Assembly: GCA_022592445.1 (NCBI GenBank)
Contig: JABYQR010000129.1
Location: 1-64,000 of the forward strand
DNA: 64,000 nucleotides
Direction: 5' to 3'
Source of the DNA: Cytidiella melzeri
Lineage: Eukaryota > Basidiomycota > Agaricomycetes > Polyporales > Irpicaceae
How positions within the stretch are numbered: position 1 is the stretch's first letter; every line of letters begins with the position of its first letter. The notes under the pieces were generated by a model that was given only the letters and a program-made list of their open reading frames with translations, did no database searches and was not told where the DNA came from. The position numbers were made by a program, and so were the translations under genes. This document shows, in pieces, positions 44,241-55,448 of the stretch.

Positions 44241-44828
44241 GAATTGGAAGGGTATTCAGATGGTGATATGCCTGGAAACTGTTTGACATGCAACAAGCTC
44301 AAACAAGGACCCCTTCTCACAAACAAGCAGAGCTTCTTGTCACTCAAGAGCCCTTGCAAGACATCTCGAGGATTGCACAAGAGCTGGTTCTACAGCTTGA
44401 GCCTCAAGCTTGTTATACAGCTTGTGTCTCGAGCTTGTCTATGGCTCAGCCCTTGTGCCTTGTTTGGGAAATTGAGCTTGTGCTCTCTCAAGTTATGGTT
44501 TGAGTTCTCATGCGAGTTCTCATCCATGTCTCTTGCAAGTTTTGGGCATCCTCAAGCACGTTGGCATTTTCCCTTACCACCCTTGGTTTCCTTGCGGCCC
44601 CCTGGCTCACTCGCCCCCTTGAATCCACGGCTCTTCTCATGGATAGGGGAACCTCGAGCAGCCTCTCTCTCTCTTCAACAATCCCCTTAAGCTTGTCACT
44701 ACCAGGATTTGGTTCCATTGCACTGCCTCCTTCTCTCCTGTGTGGCCTCGAGTCACCAAGCCTTTGTTTGATTGGATGCTTGTAGTTTAGCTGCACAATA
44801 AGCAGTGTACTCCTTGTTCTTGTGACAT
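44241..44828. other. Low-information transposon flank
   Basis: Rich in repeated CTTG/CTCAAGC-like words. Open stretches on both strands have no domain. Probably retroelement 3' sequence. Confidence 0.4.
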
Positions 44829-45540
44829 TGTTAAGACCGACTATCGTCAAGGGACAAGTTGTCAGGTCAGAACCCCTTGGTGTAGCTACACTCAAGGTCT
44901 GATGATGGTCTAGGCCGCGCGGTCGCTGTCAAGCACAGTGGCAGACAGATGATGATTCGATAGAAGGAATATTGATACGAAGTGGATAGACTGAGGTTCT
45001 AGCCCCATGTCTAACGGCTATTTATACATGTTGACCTAACTACTTTTGGACCAGTCCGAGGTAGTGGTAGCAAATCGGAGAAACAGAAAGGAAGAACAAT
45101 GCACTGAGAACAGCCACTACTCTGGAAAGCCAATGGGAGAAAAGACCGTCAAGGTGCGGAAACAAGGAACAATAGAAAGGTGAAACATGAGGCAGGAATC
45201 AATAGAGAAGGGGTTGAACCCGAAACAGGGGATAGACGGAGTTGGATCCGAAACAGGGGATAGACGGGGTTGGACCCGATGGAGTGGTAACGGAGGTATG
45301 GAAAGGCCGAGGGTTGCACCAAGGCAATGGTAACCAATCGGAGTTAGGTCCGAGATTTGAATGGACATCAGAAGGCAAGTGGTAACATAATAGTCCGTGT
45401 TGAACGGAGGCAATGTGGATCAGGGAATGATGGAGGAAAGACGAGTTGGATTGTCCAGGCAATTGTAAAGAAGATAACTGGTTATCAAGGTAATCGAAGA
45501 AGTAAAGGAAAATAATAGGGTGTGAAGACCGTTTGTAACA
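44829..45540 (-). mobile_element. Solo LTR, family A copy 2
   Basis: 712 bp, TGTTAAG...GTAACA on the plus strand, with perfect duplication GACAT at 44824-44828 and 45541-45545. It is homologous along its whole length to 968-1678, in opposite orientation. No coding content. Confidence 0.93.
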
Positions 45541-45912
45541 GACATCTTTCATGTTTGCCCCTTGTTTCATCTCACACTGCCATCTCTCACTGCCTCGTTC
45601 TCATATGGGCCTTTGACTTGCTATGGACTTTTTGCAGTAGTATATATACACAGCGTGTTTGTACCTCGAGTAGCTGAGAATACCACCCCCCCTGTGTTTT
45701 CCTCTTGAATTTGCCTCTGCAAGCCTTGCATCTTGCATCTCAAGCCTGCTTGCCCCTTGCATCTCGTGTCTTGAGCCTACTTGATGTGCGTATATCTTAT
45801 TTGTGTTGTGTTCTCGAGTCCTGTTGTGTTCCTCACTGTGTTTGTTCTACTGTGTTATTTTACTGCATTGGGTCCCTCTTCCACTGTGTCCTCTTTTTGA
45901 GCCATTGTTTAC
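45541..45912. other. Host sequence between two solo LTRs
   Basis: AT/CT-rich, no gene recognised. It would be contiguous with 46640 onwards if the family-B LTR were absent. Confidence 0.5.
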
Positions 45913-46639
45913 TGGTGTGGATGGCCCGACTAGCCCTTATTTTTGCATTTTACCTCTAGTTTACACCTTTCCAACCCTTTGCAAACCCCTTGCACGTCTA
46001 TTAAGCACCCATATCACGTGGCTTAGATGCTCTACATGGTCACCTTACTTGCTGCTATGTCAAACTGGCACGTGACTGAGCTCACGTAAGACCACATGGC
46101 TACAACCACATGGCTCAGCCCATAGCTAGGGTTTGATGTCATAAATACTGTTCACATGGACTCCTATTGTTCTTTTACTATTGTTCTCTTTATGGTAGAG
46201 TGTTCTCACAGGTGTGGGAATGGAATACAATAACTGGTCTCCTTTTAGATAGATTCTCTCACAAGTAGAGGTCTTGGCAGAGTCCAGACAATAGCTATTG
46301 TTCTTCTTTAGGTAGTTCTATTGTTCTTTGTTCGCATGGCTTCTTGCAAAGCCTGCCCTTAACATGGTCTGTGTGCAGGTCCTGAAGTCTATATAAAATG
46401 CTGCATGTACACTTCTAGCCCCCCCATCTCAACCTCTTGGTATTTACTGGGCTAGGTAAGCAAACCCCCTCTTGTACTACATAGCTGGTATTCATGATAC
46501 TAACTTGGTCTTTACTGGGCTAGCAATCTGAATAAGGTCAATAGCTGATGAGAGCATTGTGCTACACGCCTGCCACCACCTAGTTGTTGTCTTCCACTTT
46601 GTGTCCCTGTTTGTCATGTCCAGCCCTGTCTCTGTGTCA
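45913..46639 (-). mobile_element. Solo LTR, family B (minus orientation)
   Basis: 727 bp with perfect duplication TTTAC at 45908-45912 and 46640-46644. On the minus strand it starts TGACACAGAG, like 51253, and ends CCACACCA. It aligns to 51253-52008 and to the interrupted copy at 12249. Confidence 0.92.
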
Positions 46640-47114
46640 TTTACCTTCTCTTGGCCACTGTGTTCATACTGCGTTCCTTTCACTGCCTTGCATTTTGAAG
46701 CCACATTTCTCTTTCACTCAGCAACTGTGAATCACTGTGTTCTGTCCTTTCTTCTCATCCCTTGCAACCTTTTTCCATTATTTCACTAAATTTTTGAGCT
46801 TTCCCCACCATCACCCTCTTGGGTTCTTTACCTCACAACCTGTAAACCCCTCGGCATGCATCACTGTCATTTCTTGTACTTCCCTACATACCCAATCCCT
46901 TTCTCTAGCTGTTGTGCAGCTCTCACCTACCACTTGTGCTCCTCGCACCTTGTCGCTATGCACCACATCTTCTTGCATCTCGTTGCTTCTTGACACATTG
47001 CATCACTTCTCGTTTGTGTTCAGGTGCAGTCTAGGACTTCTAAACCCACTCGCGTCACATAATCACTCCACCCCTGTGACTACTCACACATGTGATTGCC
47101 TCCCTTGAGGTCTG
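46640..47114. other. Pyrimidine-rich host sequence
   Basis: C/T-rich plus strand with an open but low-complexity 123-codon stretch (46737-47108). No domain and no support as a gene. Confidence 0.45.
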
Positions 47115-47159
47115 GTGTGTTTGCGCCCGGTCCCTCCATGTCCAGGGGGTGTGTTAGTA

Positions 47160-49619
47160 TCTCAGCAAGATGGCTGGTATAAAATTGATGGGCAGAAGTT
47201 CATCCAGCCAATGTGCTTTCCTCCTGATCACACAAAGTTTCCATGGGCAATAAAGGGGATGAAACATGTTTTGATGGAGCAAGGCCTAGGGACTAATGGA
47301 CTTCTGATGCAATGCAAAGACAAGTGCAGCACAGATTCAGTAACTGCTGTGCCAAACATATTCTCAAATGCCAGCCCAACTTTATAGCTCAAAAATCTCT
47401 TGTCTAGGAGACCATTCAGAAGGCAGGGCATATCTGCATCTTTCTCCCAAATTTGCATTGTGCTCCAGCACATTAATGTATTTTCAGATGTGACCCTTTT
47501 GCCCCCCCCCCCCAAAGTGTGGGAATTTGATGGGAGAATACAGACAGTAACACTTTCAATATCAAAGCATTGAACACAGCTGATGACATCAAACTGACTT
47601 TGTTATCAGCCCTTTATTTCTTTCTATCAGATCACTTTGGCAATCAAAATGCACTTTTTGACTTTTATGGACTGCATATAGGTACAGATCTATACATCTT
47701 ATACACTATTGGATAGCCCTATCTTGTGGCAACATTCTGGTACCAAACTCCTGTCAATTGAAGTGGAATTGAGCAACTGATGGCTACTGACAAAGGTCAC
47801 TCAGACTCAGATTCAAACTCCACTCTTGCTGGCACATGATGTCAAAATTTGGCCAGATACATGTACAGCAATCTACAGACATTGCTTGCTCTCTAAATAA
47901 GGAATACAATCAGAAGACATGCCACAAACATTATTGGCTCTGAGCAAGAATTACCAGTACTTTGAAAGCTAACAAAACAACTCAATCCCTACATTCTTGG
48001 ACAATGTAAATTTGCAGTTGCATCAGCAGTGAGCACTGCATCTGATTGTTACTTGCAACGAAGGGCTTGAGGGTGTCTCATTAGATCAACTCCTAGAACA
48101 TGTTACATGTGTCCATTTCCACAAAGTTTCACATCTGTTAGCTGCTATCTAAGCAGGAGTTACAATCAGAACAGCCTGTGACAGTTTCAATGGGGTGAGG
48201 CAGTTCAGACACCAACAGGACATGGTTGCATCAGCAGTGAGCACTGCATCTGATTGTTCCACAACCATTAGTTGCTCTCTAAGCAGTAGTTACAATCAGA
48301 ACACAGCCTGTGGCAGTTCCCATGGAGGTGAGGCAGTTAAGACATCAACAATCATGGAGCAATCAGATGCAGTGCTCGCTGCTGATGCAACCACGTCCTG
48401 TTGATGTCTGAACTGCCTCACCCCCATGGGAACTGCCACAGGCTGTGTTCTGATTGTAACTACTGCTTAGAGAGCAACTAATGGTTGTGGAACAATCAGA
48501 TGCAGTGCTCACTGCTGATGCAACCATGTCCTGTTGGTGTCTGAACTGCCTCACCCCCATTGGAACTGTCACAAGCTGTGTTCTGATTGTAACTCCTGCT
48601 TAGAGAGCAGCTAGCAGATGTGAAATTTTGTGGAACAGGATGCATGTAACATGTTCTAGAGTTGATCTAATGGGACACCCTCAAGCCCTTCATTGCAAGT
48701 AGTTTTCTGGCATCAGCAGTGAACACTGCACAAGATCAATGATAAGATATATGAAGCCCCTTGCTACTATTGGTGACTATGTCTATCAATGCATGGCTGC
48801 TTTTCCTGCAACCAAACTTATCAATTGTAGTACAGTCACTTTATCCCAAATCAAGTTGCTGATCCAAGGTGTCATCAATACCAAATGCCCTTACTACATC
48901 CAATATTCATTACCAGATTACTTGGCAAGGGTCTTACCAGGAACAAAGTTGTTTACTGAAGTTCTTTCTGGCAACAAAGTCACTGGTTCAAGTAACTATT
49001 TCAGGCTATATAACTTATTCAATTTGTTATCAGCAACATAATCAGTTGTAACCCTGCTCCTGCAGTTTACCTAAATTGTATCTAGATTATTTAACATAGT
49101 GAAACACCATTACAAAGAAAACACATGTCAAACAACCTTTATCTCTATGCTCTACTCCACAAATTTGTTTTAATTCTGTAATCACACCTGTCATTGCACT
49201 TCAAAAAAATACAGCACAGTCCTTCTCTGTTCCTACGCTATTGCATGCTCCAGTGAAGACAAGCCACCAGCTTACTAAAAATTACTCATAAATGAAGCAA
49301 TTCACAACAGAGTGACTTAGTCAAGCTGCTACCAGCAGCAAGTTTACTTACAAATCTGGCTTAAAAAGTAACCTTCCATTCAATCTTCAGGAACTGTACT
49401 TGCCGCTTGCCAGCCTTGCTAACACTAGTACTTATAATATGCTGAAGGCCAATATGCCAAGAGCTCTTGCGTCAGTACCAGTAGCACTCATTTTGAAATG
49501 GGAGCATCACACATGGAGGTTTATCAATGCTTACTCAGCAGGACTTGATGCAAAGGCAGCTTTGACCAAGGTCAGAGATTTTTTGTTTGAAAAAATATGC
49601 CTCACATAAACAGATCTCA
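47160..49619 (+). pseudogene. Fungal DDE (IS630/Tc1-like) transposase, two pieces
   Basis: First piece about 47160-47510: DGWYKIDGQKFIQPMCFPPD, HTKFPWAIKGMKHVLMEQGL and, with lost frame, a FLPKFHCELNFIE-like region near 47440. Second piece 49390-49619: LANTSTYNMLKANMPRALAS and ILKWEHHTWRFINAYSAGLD, the usual C-terminal end of the same family. About 1.9 kb of other repeats separates them. Both pieces contain frame errors. Family assignment rests on remembered motif patterns common in Agaricomycete genomes. Confidence 0.6.
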
Positions 49620-50905
49620 AAAAATGTTGCAAAACAGATGGACAGCCCTGCATAGATGCTTATATGTTTATGATGACATAGTGTGTTCAGCACTTGTGTA
49701 ACCATATATAGAAGGTGGCCAAATTACCTTGGCGACTTTGTGAAATTTGAGTGCAGACCAAATCTGTCTTAGGTTTTCATCCCACTCGTTAGACCTACTG
49801 ATTGCCTCAAAAGGATCTTATTGATTGCATAATTGCAAGCTTTAATTTTATGGTACAAAAGTGGCAGTGACTAGGTACAGCACTTCATAGCTGTATCACA
49901 ATTGAGAAGTTTGGTTGCAGGCAAAGCAAGCATACCATAATGAAGGTAGTCAGCAGTGGTGGCAAGGGGCTTTATCTGTCTTGTGATTGAGTTTGTGCTG
50001 TGCATACTCCTGACACAGCAATTGGATGTAACACTTTATGAGAGCCCACTGCTGTTGCATTAGCAAGAAAGAATTCAGACGCTCTCAACAAAGACAGGTT
50101 GGGAATGTTCTGTTAGTGTCAACCCTAAAACATGTCAGATGTGTCCTGTTGATGTCTGAACTGCCTCATTCTCATTGGAGATGCCACTGGCTGTGTTCTG
50201 ATGGTAACTCAGAGGTTAGAGATTAAGTAATGTTTGTAAAAACAATTAGCTGCAGTGCTCACTGCTGATGCAACAAAAATGAAACTTTATGTGCCCACAA
50301 AGTATAGAAGATGGAAATGTCTTGTTCAAGTCAACTTCCAGAACAAGTTACATGTGTCCCGTTGATGTCTGAACTGCCTCATCCTCATTGGAAATGCCAA
50401 AGGCTGTGTTCTGATGGTAGCTCTTGCTCAGATAGCAACTAATGTTTGTGGAGCTGTGTGGGGAAATCAGTTGCAGTGCCCACTGCTGATGCAACCAGAA
50501 TGAAGTTCTAGAACACTGGTAGTTCTTGCTCAATGAACAAATATTGTTTGTGTATTGCTGTACGGAATTGATAGATTGGTGTACATGTCTACAACAGATT
50601 TGGTTGCCATTCAGGATGTGACACCATCTTGCCCATGTGCCATCAATCACAAGAGCAGGGTTTTAATTTGAGTCTGAGTGACTTCTTTCAGTAAAATGGC
50701 CATGACTTCCTTACTATCTGAGCTAATTTACAAAATTCCTAGATCAGGCTATTAGCGCAAGATGAGGCTATCAAAAAGTTCATGGTATGTACATACTTGT
50801 GCCCATGTGCGGTCTGTAAAAGTATAAAAATGCATTTGGATTGCAAAAGTGACCTTATACAAAGTCTTGAAGAGCTGGTAGCAAAGTGAGTGTAAAGCCA
50901 TCAGC
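47515..50905. repeat. Long inverted repeats enclosing 3.4 kb
   Basis: About 47515-47870 and 50625-50905 are inverted copies of each other at moderate identity (shared ACAGCTGATG and TGGACTGCATAT-like words). A third copy lies at 11770-12110. They may be terminal inverted repeats of one large element or two independent insertions. The interval contains the palindrome and the second transposase piece. Confidence 0.55.
48052..48700. repeat. Near-perfect 650-bp palindrome (fold-back)
   Basis: Arms of about 300 bp (48052-48345 and 48393-48700) around a loop of about 48 nt. Both strands encode the same short open frame (MRQFRHQQDMVASAVSTASD), as expected for a palindrome. A motif GCATCAGCAGTGAGCACTGC recurs about seven times within 48020-50500 in both orientations. 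Transcription would give a long hairpin RNA. Confidence 0.9.
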
Positions 50906-51247
50906 TGTATTCATTGCTTGCATATTCAACTTGTTAATGTTTGTACTTCCCATCAAATTTGCATGCTTTACATCTGAAAAAGCACCAATGTGCTGGCACA
51001 GTTATTTCTTCATTCTTCAGGAATCAGGATTTGGAACTGCTGAAATCCTCATCATATACATGGCCCGTTCTGCTCTACTCTTCAACACAAAGCAATTACA
51101 GAGTTGACTCTGCAGATACTCAATTGTAGATATAGCTCAAGCCAAGCCAGCCCTGACAAAGCACACACTCAATCAACATAGATGTAGCTGTGAGAATTTG
51201 GGTAACGCAGAAGTCAATTGGCAATATGATCCAGTAATCAGATGTAC
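49620..51247. other. Repeat-rich filler
   Basis: Contains further partial copies of the palindrome units (about 50100-50280 and 50340-50530) and the right inverted repeat. No intact gene. Confidence 0.5.
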
Positions 51248-51252
51248 CAAAA

Positions 51253-52008
51253 TGACACGGAGACGGGGCTCAACGTGACAGACAGGGACACGGTGTGGAT
51301 ATCGACAAGGAGGTGGTGGCAGGCGTGTAGCACAGTGCTCTCACCAGCTATCAGACTTTATACAAGTATCTAGCCCAGTAAAGACCAAGTTAGTATTGTG
51401 ACTACCAGTTATGTAGTACAAGAGGGGGTTGCTTACCTAGCCCAGTAAAGACCAAGAGGTCGAGATGGGGGGCTAGGAGTGTACATGCAGCAATATATAT
51501 AGACTTCAGGGACCTGCGCACAGACCATGTTGTGGGCAGGCTTTGCAAGAAGCCGTGTGAACAAAGAACAAAAGAACTACCTAAAGGAGAACAATAGCTA
51601 TTGTCTAGTCCTTGCCAAGACTCTACACGTGAGAGAATCTATCTAAAAGGAGACCAACTATTGTATTCCATTCCCACACCTGTGAGAACATCCTTCCATA
51701 AAGAGAACAATAGGGAAAGAACAATAAGGAGCCCATGTGGATGGTATCTATGACGTCAAACCCTAGCTATGGGCTGAACCATGTGTCTGTAGCCATGTGG
51801 TCTTACTTAAGCTAAGTCACATGCCAGTGTGACGTAGTAGCAAGTAATGTGACCGTGTGGAGCGTCTAAGCCACGTGATACGGGCGCTTAATAGACGTGC
51901 AAAGGAGTTTGTGTAGGAAAGGTTGCAACTGAGCTGCAGCCCGGAGTTTTATAGATAAAACAAGAGGTAAATTGTGAAAATTAAGGGCTAGTCAGGCCAT
52001 CCATGACA
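51253..52008 (+). mobile_element. Solo LTR, family B, reference copy
   Basis: 756 bp, TGACACGGAG to CATGACA, with duplication CAAAA at 51248-51252 and 52009-52013. It contains a TATA-like TATATATAGAC at about 51493. It is the most complete copy for comparison with 12249 and 45913. Confidence 0.9.
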
Positions 52009-52013
52009 CAAAA

Positions 52014-53030
52014 AATTTTCAGTAGTATAGAGTCATTCTCAATAGCCAAACTAACAGCTTTATCATCATACCACTGAACAGAAATGTGCAATTGCGTCTG
52101 GATGTGGGCTAAAGAATAGCTGTGCTCATCTGAGGAGTCTCAAGTAGCATGAGATAGTTGGCTGCAATGCTTCAGCTGTATTCAATTCAATACCTTTACC
52201 AGTTAGAATATGGCCATATCATGATCAAAACCCAGAAACATGCATACAATGAATTGAAGTGACTACACAATTACTACACTACATTGTCCTTAACAAGCAA
52301 GGGGTTTTGAATGGGTTATAAAGGGTTGTTTATGGCTCACCACTACCCTTACCCTTGTACACCCTTAGCCTTCATCCTAGAGGGCTACCCCTACCCCTGC
52401 TCAACACTAAGCATCATATTGCTCTTGTGCCAGCAAGTACCAGAGTAGTGTTTCTGATCACAAGAGAAATGTTTCTGGGACTTACACTGCAGACCACTCA
52501 ACTGTATAGCTGAAGGTTCTCAATTTCTTGATTAATTTCCCTACCATATCAGGTAATGTAATTGCTGCCATGTGGGTGTTTCAGAGCAACTCATTCCCTT
52601 TTGCAGCACTTGCTACATGCCTACGCAGGGATCAAAGTAGGGCCAACATCTTTGGTTGCCTAACTGCAGACTGCAGTATTCAATATAGCACAGCTCCTCC
52701 ACAAGCATCATGTAGTTAAGCAGAGCATGGAAAAGCAGCAGTGGTCATGGTAACACAGGAGGAAGGCCACTGTTGGACTAGTACTGATTTGGTAAGCACA
52801 ACGCTGTTCACTGCAATGTTGTGTTGACAACTGACTTTGTTGCTCTGCTTGTGTGTCAGAGAAAGTAATCTATCACAGCTAGATAGCAGTCTAACCTGTT
52901 TTACACAATTTGTTATCCAGCACAGCCTCACCTGTGCTACATTACTACCATCAATTTGAAAACTTGTGGCACAGCAGACTAAAATTCAAGACATTCTCAA
53001 CCAGTGTATTCTTTGATTCATGTGTGTGCA
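52014..53030. other. Intergenic, no gene recognised
   Basis: AT-rich with short open stretches only (such as 52528-52719). Upstream flank of SSP2. Confidence 0.5.
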
Positions 53031-53039
53031 CTGCACATG

Positions 53040-53240
53040 TCACTAGATATATAAAGCTTCTTGCCACCATCCTCACATCCCAACACACACTTCTTTCCTC
53101 CAGGGATTCTCCATTGCTTCAGCGCTGGTCGGTAAGTACATTGCTGCCCATGTCTTGCCTTGGGTCATTGTAGTGAATATTTTTCACAGCTAAACATCTA
53201 CAAAAACTCCTTCAAATCACCCTTTCCACCCTACACCATC
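53040..53240 (+). promoter_or_regulatory. SSP2 promoter and 5'-UTR intron
   Basis: TATATAAAGC at about 53048. Then a leader matching SSP1: CTTGCCACCATCCTC, followed by ATTGCTTCAGCGCTGGTCG and a GTAAGT donor at about 53132. The acceptor is probably TTTTCACAG at about 53190. There is a single module copy, against three in SSP1. Confidence 0.7.
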
Positions 53241-53768
53241 ATGCAATTCCTGACCTTTCTCATGTTGTGTGTCACCATTGTCACTGTTGCATTTCATACA
53301 GTGGTTGTGTCTGCTGCCCCGTACAGCAGTAGAAGCTCTTTCAGCAACTCCAACAACTTGAAGAGATCCGGGGAGCCAAAGCTGCCTACCAATCGGGGAG
53401 AAAGGGGGAATATGATTGTCGGTGTCCTCAAGAGCCTCTTCAATCCTCCACCACCACCAGAGAAAATATATCCTGTGGCGCCAAAAGGTGGTCCAAGGGA
53501 ACCTTTATCGCAATCGACGCCCTATCAAGTTTATCAAAGAAAACCAAAGAATGTCACGAAGCTCCAAGCTCTGCCGGACGGACTCGAAGCATTCGGCAAA
53601 TGGAGTCCACAAAAATTCAATGAACTGGAGCCAGTGCTCAGGAAAGCCATGGAAGAACAACATAAGGAAACGGGAAAGTGGACGGTTCCTCCTGGGGTTG
53701 AGCAAGGATCAGATGAATACAAGTTGTGGCTTGCGATCATGGAGCACAACGGTCTGTTTGATAGATGA
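53241..53768 (+). CDS. Small secreted protein SSP2 (orphan)
   Basis: The 175-residue protein starts in CACCATCATGCAA. Signal peptide: FLTFLMLCVTIVTVAFHTVV. A dibasic NNLKRSGE site could be a Kex2 cut. A proline run NPPPPPEKIYP is followed by a basic/helical C-terminal half (FNELEPVLRKAMEEQHKETG). No cysteines occur after the signal and no domain was recognised. It shares promoter and leader with SSP1 but no obvious mature-region similarity. It is the last gene of the transposon island. Confidence 0.7.
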   Translation: MQFLTFLMLCVTIVTVAFHTVVVSAAPYSSRSSFSNSNNLKRSGEPKLPTNRGERGNMIVGVLKSLFNPPPPPEKIYPVAPKGGPREPLSQSTPYQVYQRKPKNVTKLQALPDGLEAFGKWSPQKFNELEPVLRKAMEEQHKETGKWTVPPGVEQGSDEYKLWLAIMEHNGLFDR

Positions 53769-55448
53769 TGTACCAGTAGAATGAGCGTTGTTTAGGTTGT
53801 ACACTCCACGCGAGACTGCCGCTTTGTTCAATTCCTGTCCATGTTCCGGTGTGACAGCTTGTGACGTGACTGGCTTGCAATTGATATTCTTTCCATCGTC
53901 ACCTTGAGTTGCATGCATCCCTGAACCCAAACATGCCCAGAGTCCTGATACTAGAGCTCTCTCTCTCTCTCACCTGAGACACATATACCTCGCATACTCT
54001 TACTACTGTCAGTGCTCCTGTTGCTCTCGGTCTCTACCCCTGCCAGTGCACGGTCAGCTGCGACAAGGATAACATCAAGCGGTGATGCTCAGAGCAGGGT
54101 GTGTCATGTTCCCTCTATTCTCCCATGTGCGCCCTCCGCCGACGGAAGTGCACATTAGCTGTACCCTCGCGGCGGCCGGGAAACCACCCCCTCGTCTGTA
54201 GCTGTCCTCGATACATAGCTAGTAGTCGACGTCAATACTGAAGAACCTCTGCAATGGTTTTGCAACACTCGTAGTACAGACGCCACTGTACGTGTGGGCA
54301 GCTAGTACAACATGGAAACTGGACCACCACCTCAGAATAGTACGGGAACTGCAAAACTCCGCGAGACAAACAAATCTCATTCACTCTCCAACGACTGGTG
54401 TTGCTCACTGCCGGCTAAGGTGTACCATGCTGATTCCAGCACAAAAGCGTGGACCGGTACGTTTCTCTTACTACTCCCTCAATCAGCAGCCAACCTCTCA
54501 GCCCAAACATTCCGCTCACAGCGGAAGTTCAGTGCATAATTCTGTGCTCGCATCGGTGCTCCCCAAAATAAACATGGACGCGCACATTTTTCGGTGTCCC
54601 TCTCAACCTGTCTACGCCCACGAACCCCCTTTCTTCCACGTCGAGCTCACATCATCGTCGCCACCAAACATGGAGCAGTTCGCAGAAAAGCAGGTTGTCC
54701 ACCTCACAGCGCGGGATACAAGAGCGTTGCAGGGACAACCGCGGTCGATCCACGTCGGCTGCGCGGGAGCAGATAGCGGGTTAGCGCAAGACTTGCTCAC
54801 TTTACGAGACGAACGAAGCGTGAGATGGTTCGTGAGGAGAGAGTTTCGAAGATCGCCAACATAACTGGGTCCCATTTGTTTATAGGTGCAGTATGGCAAA
54901 TATATTTGAACGGATGGTAATTTCTCCTTGCTCATGTTCCATAATGCACCGAAAATCTAGTTGCCCCCTGCACGACAGAGCAGTGTTTGTTTCCAGTGAG
55001 ATTGAGATTGCTTCGATACTGACAATTGCCCGTCCTTGTCCTCCGAGTCATTACTGCCCTGTTACTTCATCACCCCCGAGCTAGTCTGTCTAATCGAGGC
55101 GACCACCCTGCCCCCCTGGTCAAACCCTCTCCAAAAATCCAACCTCGACCTCTTGTGTGTTCTGTTACCATAATAGACGAGAGCTACCATATACCCAAAA
55201 TACAAGTCGATATGCTAAACAAAGGAACAAAAGACAACAATGCCGGATAGGTTGTGCAAGGATTCAAAAACAATACCAAGATAGTAAGTTCCAGCCCTCG
55301 AACGACCCTTCACTCCGAACCGTCCTCATCTTCATGTTTCTGGTCGTCGTACTGGTCCGCACTAGTTTGCGAGAGTAAACTTGAAAAAAAAGACACAAAT
55401 ATCAGAGCGTTGGATAGGGAAAAAAAAAAAAACTTTGACGATGCCATC
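53769..55448. other. Intergenic with an unsupported 190-codon ORF
   Basis: The plus-strand frame 54292-54864 is open for 190 codons with no domain, and a minus-strand frame overlaps it. (CT)n at about 53960. The region from about 55050 is the 3' flank of the glyoxal oxidase gene. No gene could be supported. Confidence 0.4.

Noticed and set aside
48195..48572. Similar 69-codon ORFs on opposite strands
   Set aside because: Produced by the palindrome; not evidence of a duplicated gene.
54292..54864. 190-codon ORF as a gene
   Set aside because: No domain, no clear promoter or splice context, a competing frame on the other strand and uneven composition; listed only as unsupported.
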